Origin: Paracoccus sp. C2R09
GTDB taxonomy: Bacteria > Pseudomonadota > Alphaproteobacteria > Rhodobacterales > Rhodobacteraceae
Direction: 5' to 3'
Length of the DNA: 64,000 nucleotides
Assembly (NCBI RefSeq): GCF_018860625.1
Contig: NZ_JAHKQB010000029.1
Span: 124,001-188,000, forward strand
Shown: piece after piece, positions 1 through 8,609 of the stretch
Numbering within the stretch: position 1 is the first letter of the stretch
Layout: each line of letters starts with the position of its first letter
The notes under the pieces: generated by a model
The model's database searches: none
What the model saw: only the letters and a program-made list of their open reading frames with translations
What the model was told of the DNA's origin: nothing
Position numbers and translations under genes: made by a program

Positions 1-762
1 AAGCTGCGGCCCGCAATCGCATTTGAGACTGCCGAGCACGTCGCCCGTGAAACAGGCGGAATGCAGCCGGACAAGCACGGGGCGGGAAGGATCGGGTTCG
101 CCCACCTGGATGGCGTAATGTTCCGGGCCATGCGTATCCGGCCGGAACACATGCAGACGGCCCGCAGCGGCGGCTGCCATGGGCACCCGGGCGTTCGATA
201 CGGCACGAGGTCGGTTGGGCAGGCCGGCCTGTGCCAATGCCTCATCCGCCGACAGGATGGACAGGTTGTGCCGCAATGCCGTGGCCATGACATCGGGACC
301 GGGTACGATCAGCGCGGCGGGAACAAGTTCGGCGGATTTCGCAAGCATGATCGCCGCACGCTGGATCGATCCGGTGACATTCTTCGGCGCACGCGGCAGG
401 GCGGCAGGCCCCGCCATGCTGCGGGTCGGGTCGGCCATTGCCTGCAGCCATGACAGACGTACATCCCGCGAGACGGGAAAGCGCGCGACATCGGTATCGA
501 CGGGGTGGTGCAACGCCTCGGCACGGCGGGCGGTCAGGACCAGCTCCATCCCCTCGTCGCGCAGCGCGTCCAGTCGCTCCTTGGTCAGCGTCTCGACCGC
601 GACGACCATCGCGGCACCGTCATCTCCTGCCAGAACGACGGGCAGTCCCAGCCGCAGATCGCCGACGGTCCGGGCGACGCGTTCCGCCGCGCGCAGCGCC
701 AGCGGATCCGAAACCGCCGCTATGGGTTGTGATTGCGGGTAGGGGGTCGGGAAGATACGCAT
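1..762 (-). CDS. ribA: GTP cyclohydrolase II, N-terminal part (3' end outside the window)
   Basis: Catalyses the first step of riboflavin synthesis, opening GTP to a diaminopyrimidine with release of formate. 254 residues are visible; the reading frame leaves the window at base 1. The last visible residues hold the zinc cysteines of the family: C237, C248 and C250 in [15 protein letters not shown], with the same spacing as C54, C65 and C67 of E. coli RibA. About 180 residues precede this core. They resemble a decayed dihydroxybutanone-phosphate synthase (RibB-like) domain: a stretch reading [16 protein letters not shown] lies where RibB has its acidic RENEGD motif, which is missing here. The start is the first ATG after an in-frame TAG. 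It is divergent from the FkbM gene. Confidence 0.9.
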   Translation of the reverse strand, partial: MRIFPTPYPQSQPIAAVSDPLALRAAERVARTVGDLRLGLPVVLAGDDGAAMVVAVETLTKERLDALRDEGMELVLTARRAEALHHPVDTDVARFPVSRDVRLSWLQAMADPTRSMAGPAALPRAPKNVTGSIQRAAIMLAKSAELVPAALIVPGPDVMATALRHNLSILSADEALAQAGLPNRPRAVSNARVPMAAAAAGRLHVFRPDTHGPEHYAIQVGEPDPSRPVLVRLHSACFTGDVLGSLKCDCGPQL

Positions 763-888
763 GATGCCGCTGTCCGTCTTGTGCCATCGCTAGGGGTTTG
801 AACGCCCACGGTTTTGCGGTGGTTCCGACAAGGGTCGGCCACGCGGCCGAATGTCGCTGCCAGACATGCCCGGAAGGAGGGAAGGACG

Positions 889-1632
889 ATGAATCCGAAG
901 GCCGCATTGGGGCTGCTGCGATCGATTGCCATCTATTACAATCCGCTGCGCATGGCGCAGATGCGGCGGCATTACGCGCAACTTCTGCAGCCCGGCGATC
1001 TGGTCTTCGACGTGGGGGCGCATGTCGGCACGCGCAGTCGTGCCATGAGGTCCGCCGGGGCGCGTGTCGTCGCGATCGAGCCGCAAGAGCCCTTTGCCGG
1101 GTTCCTGCACCGCAGCTTGCCGCGCGACGTGACACTGATCCGCAAGGCGCTGGGCCCCGCCGAGACGGTCGCCCGGATGTCCGTCAGCAGTCTGCACCCG
1201 ACCGTGTCGTCCCTGTCACCCGATTTCGCCGCCGAGGCCGTTCAGGCACCCGGCTTCGATCATGTGCGCTGGGATCGCAGCCAGCAGGTCGAGGTGACGA
1301 CGCTGGACCGCCTGATCGCGGATCATGGGCAGCCGCGTTTCATCAAGATCGATGTCGAGGGGTATGAGGAGGACGTGCTGTCGGGCCTGTCCCGCCCGGT
1401 TCCGATGCTGTCGGTCGAATACCTGCCCGGCCTGCCCGAGCGCAGCCTGCGTGTCGTCGAACGGATCGAGCGCCTGGGCGATTACCGCTTCAACCCGGTG
1501 GTGGGTGAAAGCGGGCGGTTCCTCTGGCCCGAATGGCGCGATGCGCGGGCAGTGGATCACTGGTTGCGTGGCTTGCCGCGCGACGCGCTCTCGGGCGATC
1601 TCTATGCGCGGAGCGAGGCGGCGAAGCCCTGA
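889..1632 (+). CDS. FkbM family SAM-dependent methyltransferase
   Basis: Predicted small-molecule O-methyltransferase of 247 residues; the substrate cannot be read from the sequence. The SAM-binding motif I is LVFDVGAHVGTRSRAM near residue 44, and the FkbM-family motif FIKIDVEGYEEDVLSGL lies near residue 155. The start is ATG 889 because a clear AGGAGG at 875-880 precedes it; an upstream in-frame ATG at 814 has none and overlaps the ribA promoter area. It runs toward the inositol-phosphatase-like gene and the two coding ends overlap by 31 bases, so neither has a terminator of its own between them. FkbM proteins often modify glycans or lipids, but nothing nearby supports a specific role. Confidence 0.85.
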   Translation: MNPKAALGLLRSIAIYYNPLRMAQMRRHYAQLLQPGDLVFDVGAHVGTRSRAMRSAGARVVAIEPQEPFAGFLHRSLPRDVTLIRKALGPAETVARMSVSSLHPTVSSLSPDFAAEAVQAPGFDHVRWDRSQQVEVTTLDRLIADHGQPRFIKIDVEGYEEDVLSGLSRPVPMLSVEYLPGLPERSLRVVERIERLGDYRFNPVVGESGRFLWPEWRDARAVDHWLRGLPRDALSGDLYARSEAAKP

Positions 1633-2372
1633 AACAGCTCGGGGCGGGCGGCGATGACATTGCCGCTGTCCTCGGGGCGGTCGTCACGCGTCCAGCCCTC
1701 GACGCGGATGCCGGCCTCGGCGCAGATCACCAGGCCCGCGGCGATGTCCCAGGGGCGCAGGCGGCGTTCCCAGAACCCGTCCAGCCGCCCCGCCGCGACA
1801 TAGGCCAGGTCCAGCGCCGCCGCACCCAGCCTGCGAACGCCCGCGCTGTCGGGCAGCAGGCGCCGCAGATCCTGCGCATGGTCGTCGATATGGGGCATGT
1901 CGCCGAAGGGCAGCCCCGTTCCCCACAGCGCGCCGCCCGCAGGCGGGCAATCGGGCCGGGCCATCGCCCTTCCGTTCAGGGTCGCGCCATGGCCCCTGGC
2001 CGCCGCGAATGTTTCCCCCCGCAGCGGGTCGTGCACCACGCCCAGCACGCGGATGCCGTCCACCTCCAGCGCGACCGAGACGGCCCATTGCCCGATCCCG
2101 CGTAGGAAGTTCGTCGTCCCGTCCAGCGGATCGACGATCCAGCGGCGCGGGGCGGGCAGGGGGTCCGTCTCCTCGCCCAGCCAGCCGTCGCCGGGGCGCA
2201 TCAGCGCGTCCCTCAGCAGCATCTCCGCGCCGTGATCCGCATCCGAGACGAAATCGCCGGGTCGTTTCTGCCGGATCACCAGCGCCTCGCGGTCCTGCCA
2301 GTGCCGCATCAGCAGATCGCCCGCGGCGCATGCGGCAGCGGTGGCGCGTTCAAGATCCGCGATCGGGTTCAT
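1602..2372 (-). CDS. Inositol monophosphatase family protein (SuhB/CysQ-like)
   Basis: A 256-residue magnesium-dependent phosphatase of the inositol monophosphatase superfamily. The metal-site motifs are all present: WLGEETD near residue 64, IVDPLDGTTNF near residue 78 and WDIAAG near residue 213. Family members hydrolyse inositol phosphates, 3'-phosphoadenosine 5'-phosphate or histidinol phosphate, and the sequence does not decide among these. Its ATG overlaps the TGA of the upstream GntR gene as ATGA, so the two are probably translationally coupled. The 3' end overlaps the convergent FkbM gene. Confidence 0.85.
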   Translation of the reverse strand: MNPIADLERATAAACAAGDLLMRHWQDREALVIRQKRPGDFVSDADHGAEMLLRDALMRPGDGWLGEETDPLPAPRRWIVDPLDGTTNFLRGIGQWAVSVALEVDGIRVLGVVHDPLRGETFAAARGHGATLNGRAMARPDCPPAGGALWGTGLPFGDMPHIDDHAQDLRRLLPDSAGVRRLGAAALDLAYVAAGRLDGFWERRLRPWDIAAGLVICAEAGIRVEGWTRDDRPEDSGNVIAARPELFQGFAASLRA

Positions 2373-3013
2373 CCGTCCAGCTTTCCCTGCAGCAGCTTTT
2401 CGATCACGCCCAGTGACGTGGCCATATGCGCACGCATCAGGCCGCTGGCGCGGTCGGCGTCATGGGCGATCACCGCCTCCATGATGGCGCGATGTTCGGC
2501 GCGGGAACTGTCCACGCGGTTCATGCCCTTGTCGAACTGCGCATCGCGCCACGGCATGGACCGGCGGTTCAGGTCGGCCGAAAGCTCGGCCAGGATCGCG
2601 TTCTTGGCCCCCAGCCGCAGCGCCTCGTGAAAGCGGCGGTTGGCTTCGGCGTAATCGGCGTCGTGGGCGTCGCCCTCATCGACGATCCGGGCCAGGGCCG
2701 CCTGTTCCATGGCTGTCATGCGCCGCGCCGCCAGGCCGGTGCACAGCGCCTCGATCTCTCCCAGGCTCTCGAACAGGTCGCGCAGGGCATCCTGGTTCAT
2801 GCGCCGCACGATGAAGGCCCGGCGCGGGCCGCGCTCGATCATGCCCTCGGCGTCCAGGCGGTGCAGCGCCTGCCGGATCGGCGTGCGCGAGACGCCGAAT
2901 CGCAGGGCCAGCTGCACCTCGGCCATGGGGGCGCCGGGGCTGAGCCTGCCGCCCATGATGTCGCGGATCAGCTGGGCATAGATCTGGTCGGCGGAAAATG
3001 CGGGGGCTTCCAT
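2369..3013 (-). CDS. GntR family transcriptional regulator with FCD domain
   Basis: A 214-residue regulator. A winged helix-turn-helix spans about residues 8-75 (LALRFGVSRTPIRQALHRL, then a wing ending in RAFIVRR). An all-helical FCD ligand domain follows from about residue 80 to 205. Members usually bind a small carboxylic acid and repress a divergent operon. The start is ATG 3013; the frame extends upstream without a stop but would run over the promoter of the divergent ggt gene. The 88-base space to ggt holds a GTATAC palindrome typical of FCD-GntR operators. The likely targets are ggt and the transporter, and the regulator itself. Confidence 0.87.
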   Translation of the reverse strand: MEAPAFSADQIYAQLIRDIMGGRLSPGAPMAEVQLALRFGVSRTPIRQALHRLDAEGMIERGPRRAFIVRRMNQDALRDLFESLGEIEALCTGLAARRMTAMEQAALARIVDEGDAHDADYAEANRRFHEALRLGAKNAILAELSADLNRRSMPWRDAQFDKGMNRVDSSRAEHRAIMEAVIAHDADRASGLMRAHMATSLGVIEKLLQGKLDG

Positions 3014-3024
3014 GCCTGTTCCAT

Positions 3025-3054
3025 TTGTATTCTGTACGGTTTGACCTGTATACC
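3025..3054 (+). promoter_or_regulatory. Candidate ggt promoter with GntR-type operator
   Basis: In the 88-base divergent space, TTGTAT (3025-3030) and TATACC (3049-3054) stand 18 bases apart as possible -35 and -10 boxes reading toward ggt. The palindrome GTATAC at 3048-3053 overlaps the -10 box, and a related half-site TGTATTCTGTAC lies at 3026-3037. GTATAC cores are common in operators of FCD-type GntR proteins, and the adjacent regulator gene is of that kind. Confidence 0.45.
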
Positions 3055-3101
3055 TTTCCTGCGCCTCGGGCAAATTCGATTCAGGAAGGTTGGGAAAGTT
3101 C

Positions 3102-4685
3102 ATGGCAGGATACGATTTCTTCAACGGGCGTCGTGCGCCGGGATATGCGTCCAGGTCGATGATAGCCTGCTCGCATCCGCTTGCAACGTCTGCCGGGCTC
3201 GAGGTGCTGGCCGATGGCGGAAATGCCTTCGATGCGGCCATTGCCGCAAGCGCGGTGCAGGCGGTGGTCGATCCGCTGATGACGGGCATCGGCGGCGATT
3301 GCTTTGCGCTGGTGGCGACCGCGGGCGGCCAGGTGCGCGCCCTGAACGGGTCGGGCCGTGCCCCCGCAGGTGCCACGATCGAGGGGCTGCGCGCCTCGGG
3401 GGTGGGGGAGGCGATCCCGCTGGACAGCCCCCATGCCGTGACCGTGCCCGGCGCGGTGTCGGCATGGTGCAGGCTGCATGCCGACATGGGCAGCCTGCCG
3501 CTGTCGCGCATCTTCGCCCCGGCCATCGCCTATGCGCGCGAAGGATATCCGGTGACCGCGCGCGTGGCCTTCGACTGGTCGAACGAGGTCGCGCGCATCG
3601 GCGCCGACCCCCATGCCGCCAAGCTGTTCCTGCCGGATGGCAAGGCGCCGCGTGCAGGCGACCGTCACGCCCAGCCCCTGCTGGCGGACCGGCTCGAGGA
3701 GATCGCCGAGAAGGGCGCGGCGGGCTTCTATCGGGGCAGCACCGCCGAGAGCATGGTCGCGCATCTCAACTCGCTCGGCGGGCTGCACACGGTCGGCGAT
3801 TTCGCGGACGGGGCCGATGCGGCCTTCTGGACCGACCCGATCAGCGCCACCTATCGCGGGCACGAGGTCTTCGAATGCCCGCCGAACGGGCAGGGGCTGG
3901 CGGCGCTGATCATCCTGCGCATCATCGAGGGCTTCGACATGGCCGCGCTGTCGCCCGCCGACCGCATCCATGTCCATGCCGAGGCGACCAAGATCGCCTA
4001 TCACCACCGCGACGCGCTGATCGCCGATGCAGTCCAATCCGAGGGGCTGTCCGAGACGCTACTGTCGGACGAGGCCATCGAGGCCATGCGGTCGCGCATC
4101 GACATGGCCCGCGCGGGCGAACCCGCCCTGTGGGACGAGGTCGAGCATCGCGACACCATCTATCTGTGCGTGGTGGACGATCAGGGCAACGCGGTGTCCT
4201 TCATCAACTCGATCTTCCATCCCTTCGGCTCGACCCGGCTGGATCCGGCGTCGGGCGTGCTGTTCCAGAACCGCGGCGCGTCCTTCCGCATGGATCCGGC
4301 CCATCCCAACGGCATCGCGCCGGGCAAGCGTCCCATGCACACGATCATTCCGGGCATGATCCGCACGGATCGCGGCATGATGCCCTTCGGCGTGATGGGC
4401 GGGCATTACCAGGCAGCGGGGCATGCGGCCTTCCTGTCGGGGGTCCTGGACGAGGGGATGACCCTGCAGGATGCCATCGACCGTCCCCGCAGCTTCGCGA
4501 CCGAGGGGCGGCTGGATATCGAACCGGGCGTGCCGCAGGACGTGGCGGAGGATCTGGCCGCGCGGGGGCACCGCATCAACCGCGTGGGCAGCCCCATCGG
4601 CGGCGCGCAGGCGATCCGCCCCGTGGCCGGTGGCCTGGAGGGCGGGTCCGACAGCCGCAAGGACGGCATGGCGGCGGGAATCTGA
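3102..4685 (+). CDS. Gamma-glutamyltransferase family protein
   Basis: A 527-residue Ntn-hydrolase of the gamma-glutamyltranspeptidase family, made as a precursor that cuts itself before a threonine. The N-terminal signature SMIACSHPLATSAGLEVL and the G-G-N-A-F-D-A-A-I segment are present. The likely nucleophile is T352 in DTIYLCVVDDQGNAVS; in classical enzymes this motif is TTHxSVVD, so the residues after the threonine differ. A late GSPIGGAQAI matches the family's C-terminal Gly-rich loop. No signal peptide is seen, so it is probably cytoplasmic. ATG 3102 was preferred over TTG 3090. Nine bases separate it from the transporter gene, with which it forms an operon opposite a GntR regulator. 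Glutathione or another gamma-glutamyl compound is the expected substrate. Confidence 0.85.
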   Translation: MAGYDFFNGRRAPGYASRSMIACSHPLATSAGLEVLADGGNAFDAAIAASAVQAVVDPLMTGIGGDCFALVATAGGQVRALNGSGRAPAGATIEGLRASGVGEAIPLDSPHAVTVPGAVSAWCRLHADMGSLPLSRIFAPAIAYAREGYPVTARVAFDWSNEVARIGADPHAAKLFLPDGKAPRAGDRHAQPLLADRLEEIAEKGAAGFYRGSTAESMVAHLNSLGGLHTVGDFADGADAAFWTDPISATYRGHEVFECPPNGQGLAALIILRIIEGFDMAALSPADRIHVHAEATKIAYHHRDALIADAVQSEGLSETLLSDEAIEAMRSRIDMARAGEPALWDEVEHRDTIYLCVVDDQGNAVSFINSIFHPFGSTRLDPASGVLFQNRGASFRMDPAHPNGIAPGKRPMHTIIPGMIRTDRGMMPFGVMGGHYQAAGHAAFLSGVLDEGMTLQDAIDRPRSFATEGRLDIEPGVPQDVAEDLAARGHRINRVGSPIGGAQAIRPVAGGLEGGSDSRKDGMAAGI

Positions 4686-4694
4686 TCGGGGGGC

Positions 4695-5690
4695 ATGGCG
4701 ATGTTTGCACGACTGAAACGCATCGGGATCGACAATTACATGCTGATGCTGCTGGGGGCGGTTCTGCTGGGGCTGGTCCTGCCGGCGCGCGGCATCGCCG
4801 CCGAGGGGCTGGGGCGCTTCACCTATTTCGCGGTGGCGCTGCTGTTCTTCCTCTATGGGGCGAAGCTGGACCCGGCATCGGTCCGGGCCGGGATGCTGAA
4901 CTGGCGGCTGCAGGGGCTGACCTTCGTGTCGACCTATGTGCTGATCCCGGCGCTGGCGATGGTCGTGGCCGCCATCTTCCGCCCGCTTCTGGGCCCCGAG
5001 GTCGCGACGGGGGTGGTGTTCCTCGGGCTGCTGCCATCCACGGTGCAAAGTTCGATCGCCTTCGTGTCGATCGCGCAGGGCAACGTGCCGGCCGCGATCT
5101 GCGCGGCGTCCCTGTCGAACCTGGTGGGGGTCGTGCTGACGCCCCTTCTGGTCGCGCTGTTCCTGCAGGTGGGTGACGGCGGGGTCGATCCTTCGGCCAT
5201 CCTGCGCATCGGCACCCAGATCCTGCTGCCCTTCGTGCTGGGCCAGATCCTGCGCCCCTGGGTGGGCGAGGCCGTGCGCAGGCATCGCAGCGCCACGCTG
5301 TTCGTGGACCGGGGCGCGATCCTGCTGATCGTCTATTCGGCCTTCGGGGCGGGGACGGTCTCGGGTCTGTGGGCGCAGATCCCGCCCACCGCGCTGATCG
5401 TGCTGATCGTCGTCATGCTGATCCTGCTGGCGCTGGTCTTCGGGCTGGTTTCCGGGCTGGGGCGGCTGTGCAAACTGCCCGATGCCGACCGCTCCGTGCT
5501 GTTCTTCTGCGGTTCGACCAAGAGCCTGGCCTCGGGTCTGCCCATTGCGACGGCACTTTTCCCCGCCGCGATCGTGGGCGCGACGGTTCTGCCTGTACTC
5601 GTCTATCACATGGCGCAATTGCTGGCCTGCGCGGTGATCGCCCAGTCGGGTGCGCGCCGTGCCGCCGAACAAGAGGTGCCTGCTGCCTGA
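4695..5690 (+). CDS. Bile acid:sodium symporter family (YfeH/SBF-like) transporter
   Basis: A 331-residue inner-membrane protein with about ten hydrophobic segments, resembling the SBF-like (PF13593) branch of the bile acid:sodium symporter family, which includes E. coli YfeH. The family features PSTVQSSIAFVSIAQGN near residue 115 and FCGSTKSLASGLPIA near residue 273 lie in the two crossing helices of this fold. The substrate is unknown; an organic anion or amino-acid derivative related to the gamma-glutamyltransferase is a reasonable inference from the shared operon. A GGGGGG ribosome site lies just before the ATG. Confidence 0.82.
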   Translation: MAMFARLKRIGIDNYMLMLLGAVLLGLVLPARGIAAEGLGRFTYFAVALLFFLYGAKLDPASVRAGMLNWRLQGLTFVSTYVLIPALAMVVAAIFRPLLGPEVATGVVFLGLLPSTVQSSIAFVSIAQGNVPAAICAASLSNLVGVVLTPLLVALFLQVGDGGVDPSAILRIGTQILLPFVLGQILRPWVGEAVRRHRSATLFVDRGAILLIVYSAFGAGTVSGLWAQIPPTALIVLIVVMLILLALVFGLVSGLGRLCKLPDADRSVLFFCGSTKSLASGLPIATALFPAAIVGATVLPVLVYHMAQLLACAVIAQSGARRAAEQEVPAA

Positions 5691-5758
5691 GGAACCGCCC
5701 TTGCGCCGGGACGTTCGAAGATTACGCTGCCCTTGCGCACAGACATACGAGGAACGCC

Positions 5759-8032
5759 ATGACCGACCGCGAACGTCCCACGCCACATTCCTATGACGGT
5801 CCGGTCGGCGGGTGGGGTTCGCCCCGCGGCATCGCCCAGGTCACCCGCGCGGCCCGCCCTTCGCCCGGCATGGCAGAGACCCTGCTGCATCAGAACAAGC
5901 AGGGCGGCACGATGTGCACCTCTTGCGCCTGGGGCAAGCCGCGCCACCCCCACCGGGTCGAGTTCTGCGAGAACGGCGCCAAGGCCACCGCCTGGGATCT
6001 GACCAGCGCGCGCTGCACGCCGGAATTCTTCCGCAACCATACCGTGACCGAGCTTTACGGATGGTCCGAATACGACTTGGAGATGGCGGGCCGCCTGACG
6101 CGGCCCCTGCGCTACGACGCCGAAACCGACCGCTATGTCGAGGTCGGCTGGGACGAGGCCATCGCCGCCATCGCCGCCGAGATGCGCGAACTGGACCCCA
6201 AGCGCACCTGCTTCTACGCATCCGGCAAGGCGGCGCTGGAACCGTCCTTCCTCTGGGCGCTGTTCGCGCGGGCCTGGGGGCATTGCAATCTGCCCGACAG
6301 TTCGAACATGTGCCACGAGACGACCTCGGTCGGGCTGAAGAAGGTCATCGGATCGCCGGTGGGCACCTGCACGCTGGATGATTTCCAGCATACGGATGCG
6401 ATCTTCTATGTCGGGCAGAACCCCGGCACGAACAGCCCCCGCATCCTGCATCCGCTGCAGCAAGCGGCCGAACGGGGTTGTCATATCGTCGCGATCAACC
6501 CGCTGAAGGAAAAGGGCCTGATCGAATTTGCCAACCCGCAGCGCCCCTGGCAGATGACGGTCGGCGGATCAACCGAGATCGCGGATCGGTATTTGCAGGT
6601 GCGCGCGGGGGGCGACATCGCCGTCCTGACCGGCATCGCCAAGCATGTGCTGGAGCTGGAGGACGAACAGGGCGATGTCCTCGATCACGCGTTCCTGTCC
6701 GAACATACCCATGACCTGAACCCCTGGATGGATTGGGTCCGCGCGCAGGACTGGGCCGATCTGGAACGCGTCTCGGGCATTCCGCGCGCGCAGATGGAGG
6801 ATTCGGGGCGCATCTATGCGAATGCCAATGCCGTCATGGGCATCTATGGCATGGGGCTGACGCAGCATGTCCACGGGTCCGACGCCATCGGCGCGCTGGT
6901 CAACCTGCTGCTGCTGCGCGGCAATATCGGCAAGCCCGGCGCGGGCTGCAATCCGGTGCGCGGCCATTCCAACGTGCAGGGACAGCGCACGGTCGGCATT
7001 TCGGAAAAGCCGGAACTGGTGCCGAACGACCGCCTGCGCGCCGAATTCGACATCGAACCGCCGATGGAGGAGGGCTGGAACACCACCACCTTCCTGCAAT
7101 CGCTGCTGGCGGGGGATGTGCAGGCCTATGTCGGTCTGGGCGGCAACCTCGTGCGGGCGGTGCCCGATCAGGACCGCGTGGCCGAGGCCTGGGGCCAGAT
7201 GCGCCTGACCGTGCATGTCGCGACCCGGCTGAACCGGACGCATCTGGTTCCGGGGCGGTCGTCCTGGATCCTGCCCTGCCTCGTGCGGCAGGAGGAGGAC
7301 ATTCGCGGCGGCAAGAACCAGCATGTCAGCATCGAGGACAGCTTCAGCCACATCCACGCCTCGATCGGGCGCCGGAAGCCCGCCGATCCGACGCTGCTGT
7401 CGGAAACCGCGATCATCACCGCGCTGGCCGAGGCCGTTCTGGATCCGAACCCCAAGCTGCCCTGGCGGGAATGGGGGCAGGATTATTCGCTGATCCGTTC
7501 GGCGATCAGCCGCATCTACTCGGCCCAGTTCTACGATTATGAGGAACGGATGCACTGGCAGGGCGGCTTCTATCGCGGCAATGACGCAAGCCAGCGGATC
7601 TGGCACACCGAAAGCGGCAAGGCCGAATTCACGATCCCCGCCGATCTGGACCAGACGGGGTTGGGGGAACGCGAGGGGATCTATCGCCTGCTGACGCTGC
7701 GGTCGAACGACCAGTTCAATACCACGGTCTATGGCTACAGCGACCGGCTGCGCGGGATCGACGGCGACCGGATGCTGATCATGATGTCGCCCGACGACAT
7801 GGTGGCCGAGGGGTTGGAGCCCGAACAGCGCATCGCGCTGGACGGGGCGGCGGATGACAATATCGCCCGCCGGGTCGAGGGGCTGCGCGTCCTGCCCTAC
7901 GACCTGCCGCGGGGCTGCATCGCGGGCTATTTCCCGGAGCTGAACCCGCTCTCGCCCCTGTCGCGGCATGACCTGGCGTCGGGGACGCCGGCGGCCAAGG
8001 CCATTCCGGTGCGGTTGGATATCGGATCCTGA
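5759..8032 (+). CDS. FdhF/YdeP family molybdopterin oxidoreductase
   Basis: A 757-residue cytoplasmic enzyme closely resembling E. coli YdeP: GGWGSPRGIAQV near the start, SNMCHETTSVGL near residue 181, GQNPGTNSPRILHP near residue 221, and RGHSNVQGQRTVGISEKP near residue 401 all match. Three cysteines, C53, C56 (CTSCAWG) and C70 (FCENGAK), are placed to hold an iron-sulfur cluster. The molybdopterin-binding domains follow, ending in the dinucleotide-binding fold (RLLTLRSNDQFNTTVYG). YdeP is linked with acid resistance in E. coli, but its substrate is not established. No electron-transfer subunit or fdhD lies in the window. ATG 5759 follows GAGGAAC. It could be cotranscribed with the transporter 68 bases upstream. 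Confidence 0.9.
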   Translation: MTDRERPTPHSYDGPVGGWGSPRGIAQVTRAARPSPGMAETLLHQNKQGGTMCTSCAWGKPRHPHRVEFCENGAKATAWDLTSARCTPEFFRNHTVTELYGWSEYDLEMAGRLTRPLRYDAETDRYVEVGWDEAIAAIAAEMRELDPKRTCFYASGKAALEPSFLWALFARAWGHCNLPDSSNMCHETTSVGLKKVIGSPVGTCTLDDFQHTDAIFYVGQNPGTNSPRILHPLQQAAERGCHIVAINPLKEKGLIEFANPQRPWQMTVGGSTEIADRYLQVRAGGDIAVLTGIAKHVLELEDEQGDVLDHAFLSEHTHDLNPWMDWVRAQDWADLERVSGIPRAQMEDSGRIYANANAVMGIYGMGLTQHVHGSDAIGALVNLLLLRGNIGKPGAGCNPVRGHSNVQGQRTVGISEKPELVPNDRLRAEFDIEPPMEEGWNTTTFLQSLLAGDVQAYVGLGGNLVRAVPDQDRVAEAWGQMRLTVHVATRLNRTHLVPGRSSWILPCLVRQEEDIRGGKNQHVSIEDSFSHIHASIGRRKPADPTLLSETAIITALAEAVLDPNPKLPWREWGQDYSLIRSAISRIYSAQFYDYEERMHWQGGFYRGNDASQRIWHTESGKAEFTIPADLDQTGLGEREGIYRLLTLRSNDQFNTTVYGYSDRLRGIDGDRMLIMMSPDDMVAEGLEPEQRIALDGAADDNIARRVEGLRVLPYDLPRGCIAGYFPELNPLSPLSRHDLASGTPAAKAIPVRLDIGS

Positions 8033-8045
8033 CCGCGCTGCGGGG

Positions 8046-8609
8046 TCAGCGTTCCAGGATCAGCCGCTCGCCCTCGAAGCTGACGCGGGCGAAGCGGCGG
8101 AGGTAGCTCATCCCCAGAAGCGATGCGCCCAGATCCCCGCCGACCACGGTGGCGGGGACCGAGCGGTCCTCGATCCCGCCGAGGGTGAAACGATCGAGCG
8201 TCACCCGTGCGGTGGGCACATCGCCATTCGCGGTCATTGCGCGGCCGCCAAAGCGCAGGTTGTCGGGATCGAGGCCCAGCCGCGCGGCATCCTCTCGCGT
8301 CAATGCGATGCCGGTCGCACCCGTATCCACGATGAAACGGATATCTTCGCCGTTCACCTGTGCGGTCAGGTGAAAATGCCCGTTGGGACCGGCGCGGGCC
8401 TCGATCCGGCGGCCGTCCCGGGTCACGGTCTGTTCGGCACCGAACCACCAGTCCGCCCCAAGCGTCAGCCCCGCGAAGATCACCGCCCAGATCGCGGCCA
8501 TCCGGATGGCGCGCCCGCCGCGGCCCGTGAACTCCACGATGACCGCGCCGCCGATGAAGACCAGCAGCAGGCCGTAGAAGATCAGGCTGGACCAGTCGCC
8601 CGCCCCCAT
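8046..8609 (-). CDS. Membrane-anchored retropepsin-like aspartic protease
   Basis: A 187-residue protein with two hydrophobic segments (about residues 8-26 and 36-52) followed by a single retropepsin-type domain. The catalytic motif is FIVDTGATGIALT with D95, and a second conserved region, GASLLGMSYLRRF, lies near residue 165. Members of this clan (TIGR02281-like) are thought to act as dimers in the periplasm; targets are unknown. Its ATG shares one base with the TGA of marC (TGATG), so it is translated right after marC. It is convergent with the YdeP-like gene, 13 bases away. Confidence 0.85.
   Translation of the reverse strand: MGAGDWSSLIFYGLLLVFIGGAVIVEFTGRGGRAIRMAAIWAVIFAGLTLGADWWFGAEQTVTRDGRRIEARAGPNGHFHLTAQVNGEDIRFIVDTGATGIALTREDAARLGLDPDNLRFGGRAMTANGDVPTARVTLDRFTLGGIEDRSVPATVVGGDLGASLLGMSYLRRFARVSFEGERLILER

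Noticed and set aside
2426-5176. A 916-codon open frame on the plus strand
   Set aside because: It lies antisense to the GntR gene and out of frame with ggt and the transporter; its translation is Arg/Gly/Pro-rich without family motifs. Such long shadows are common in very GC-rich DNA.
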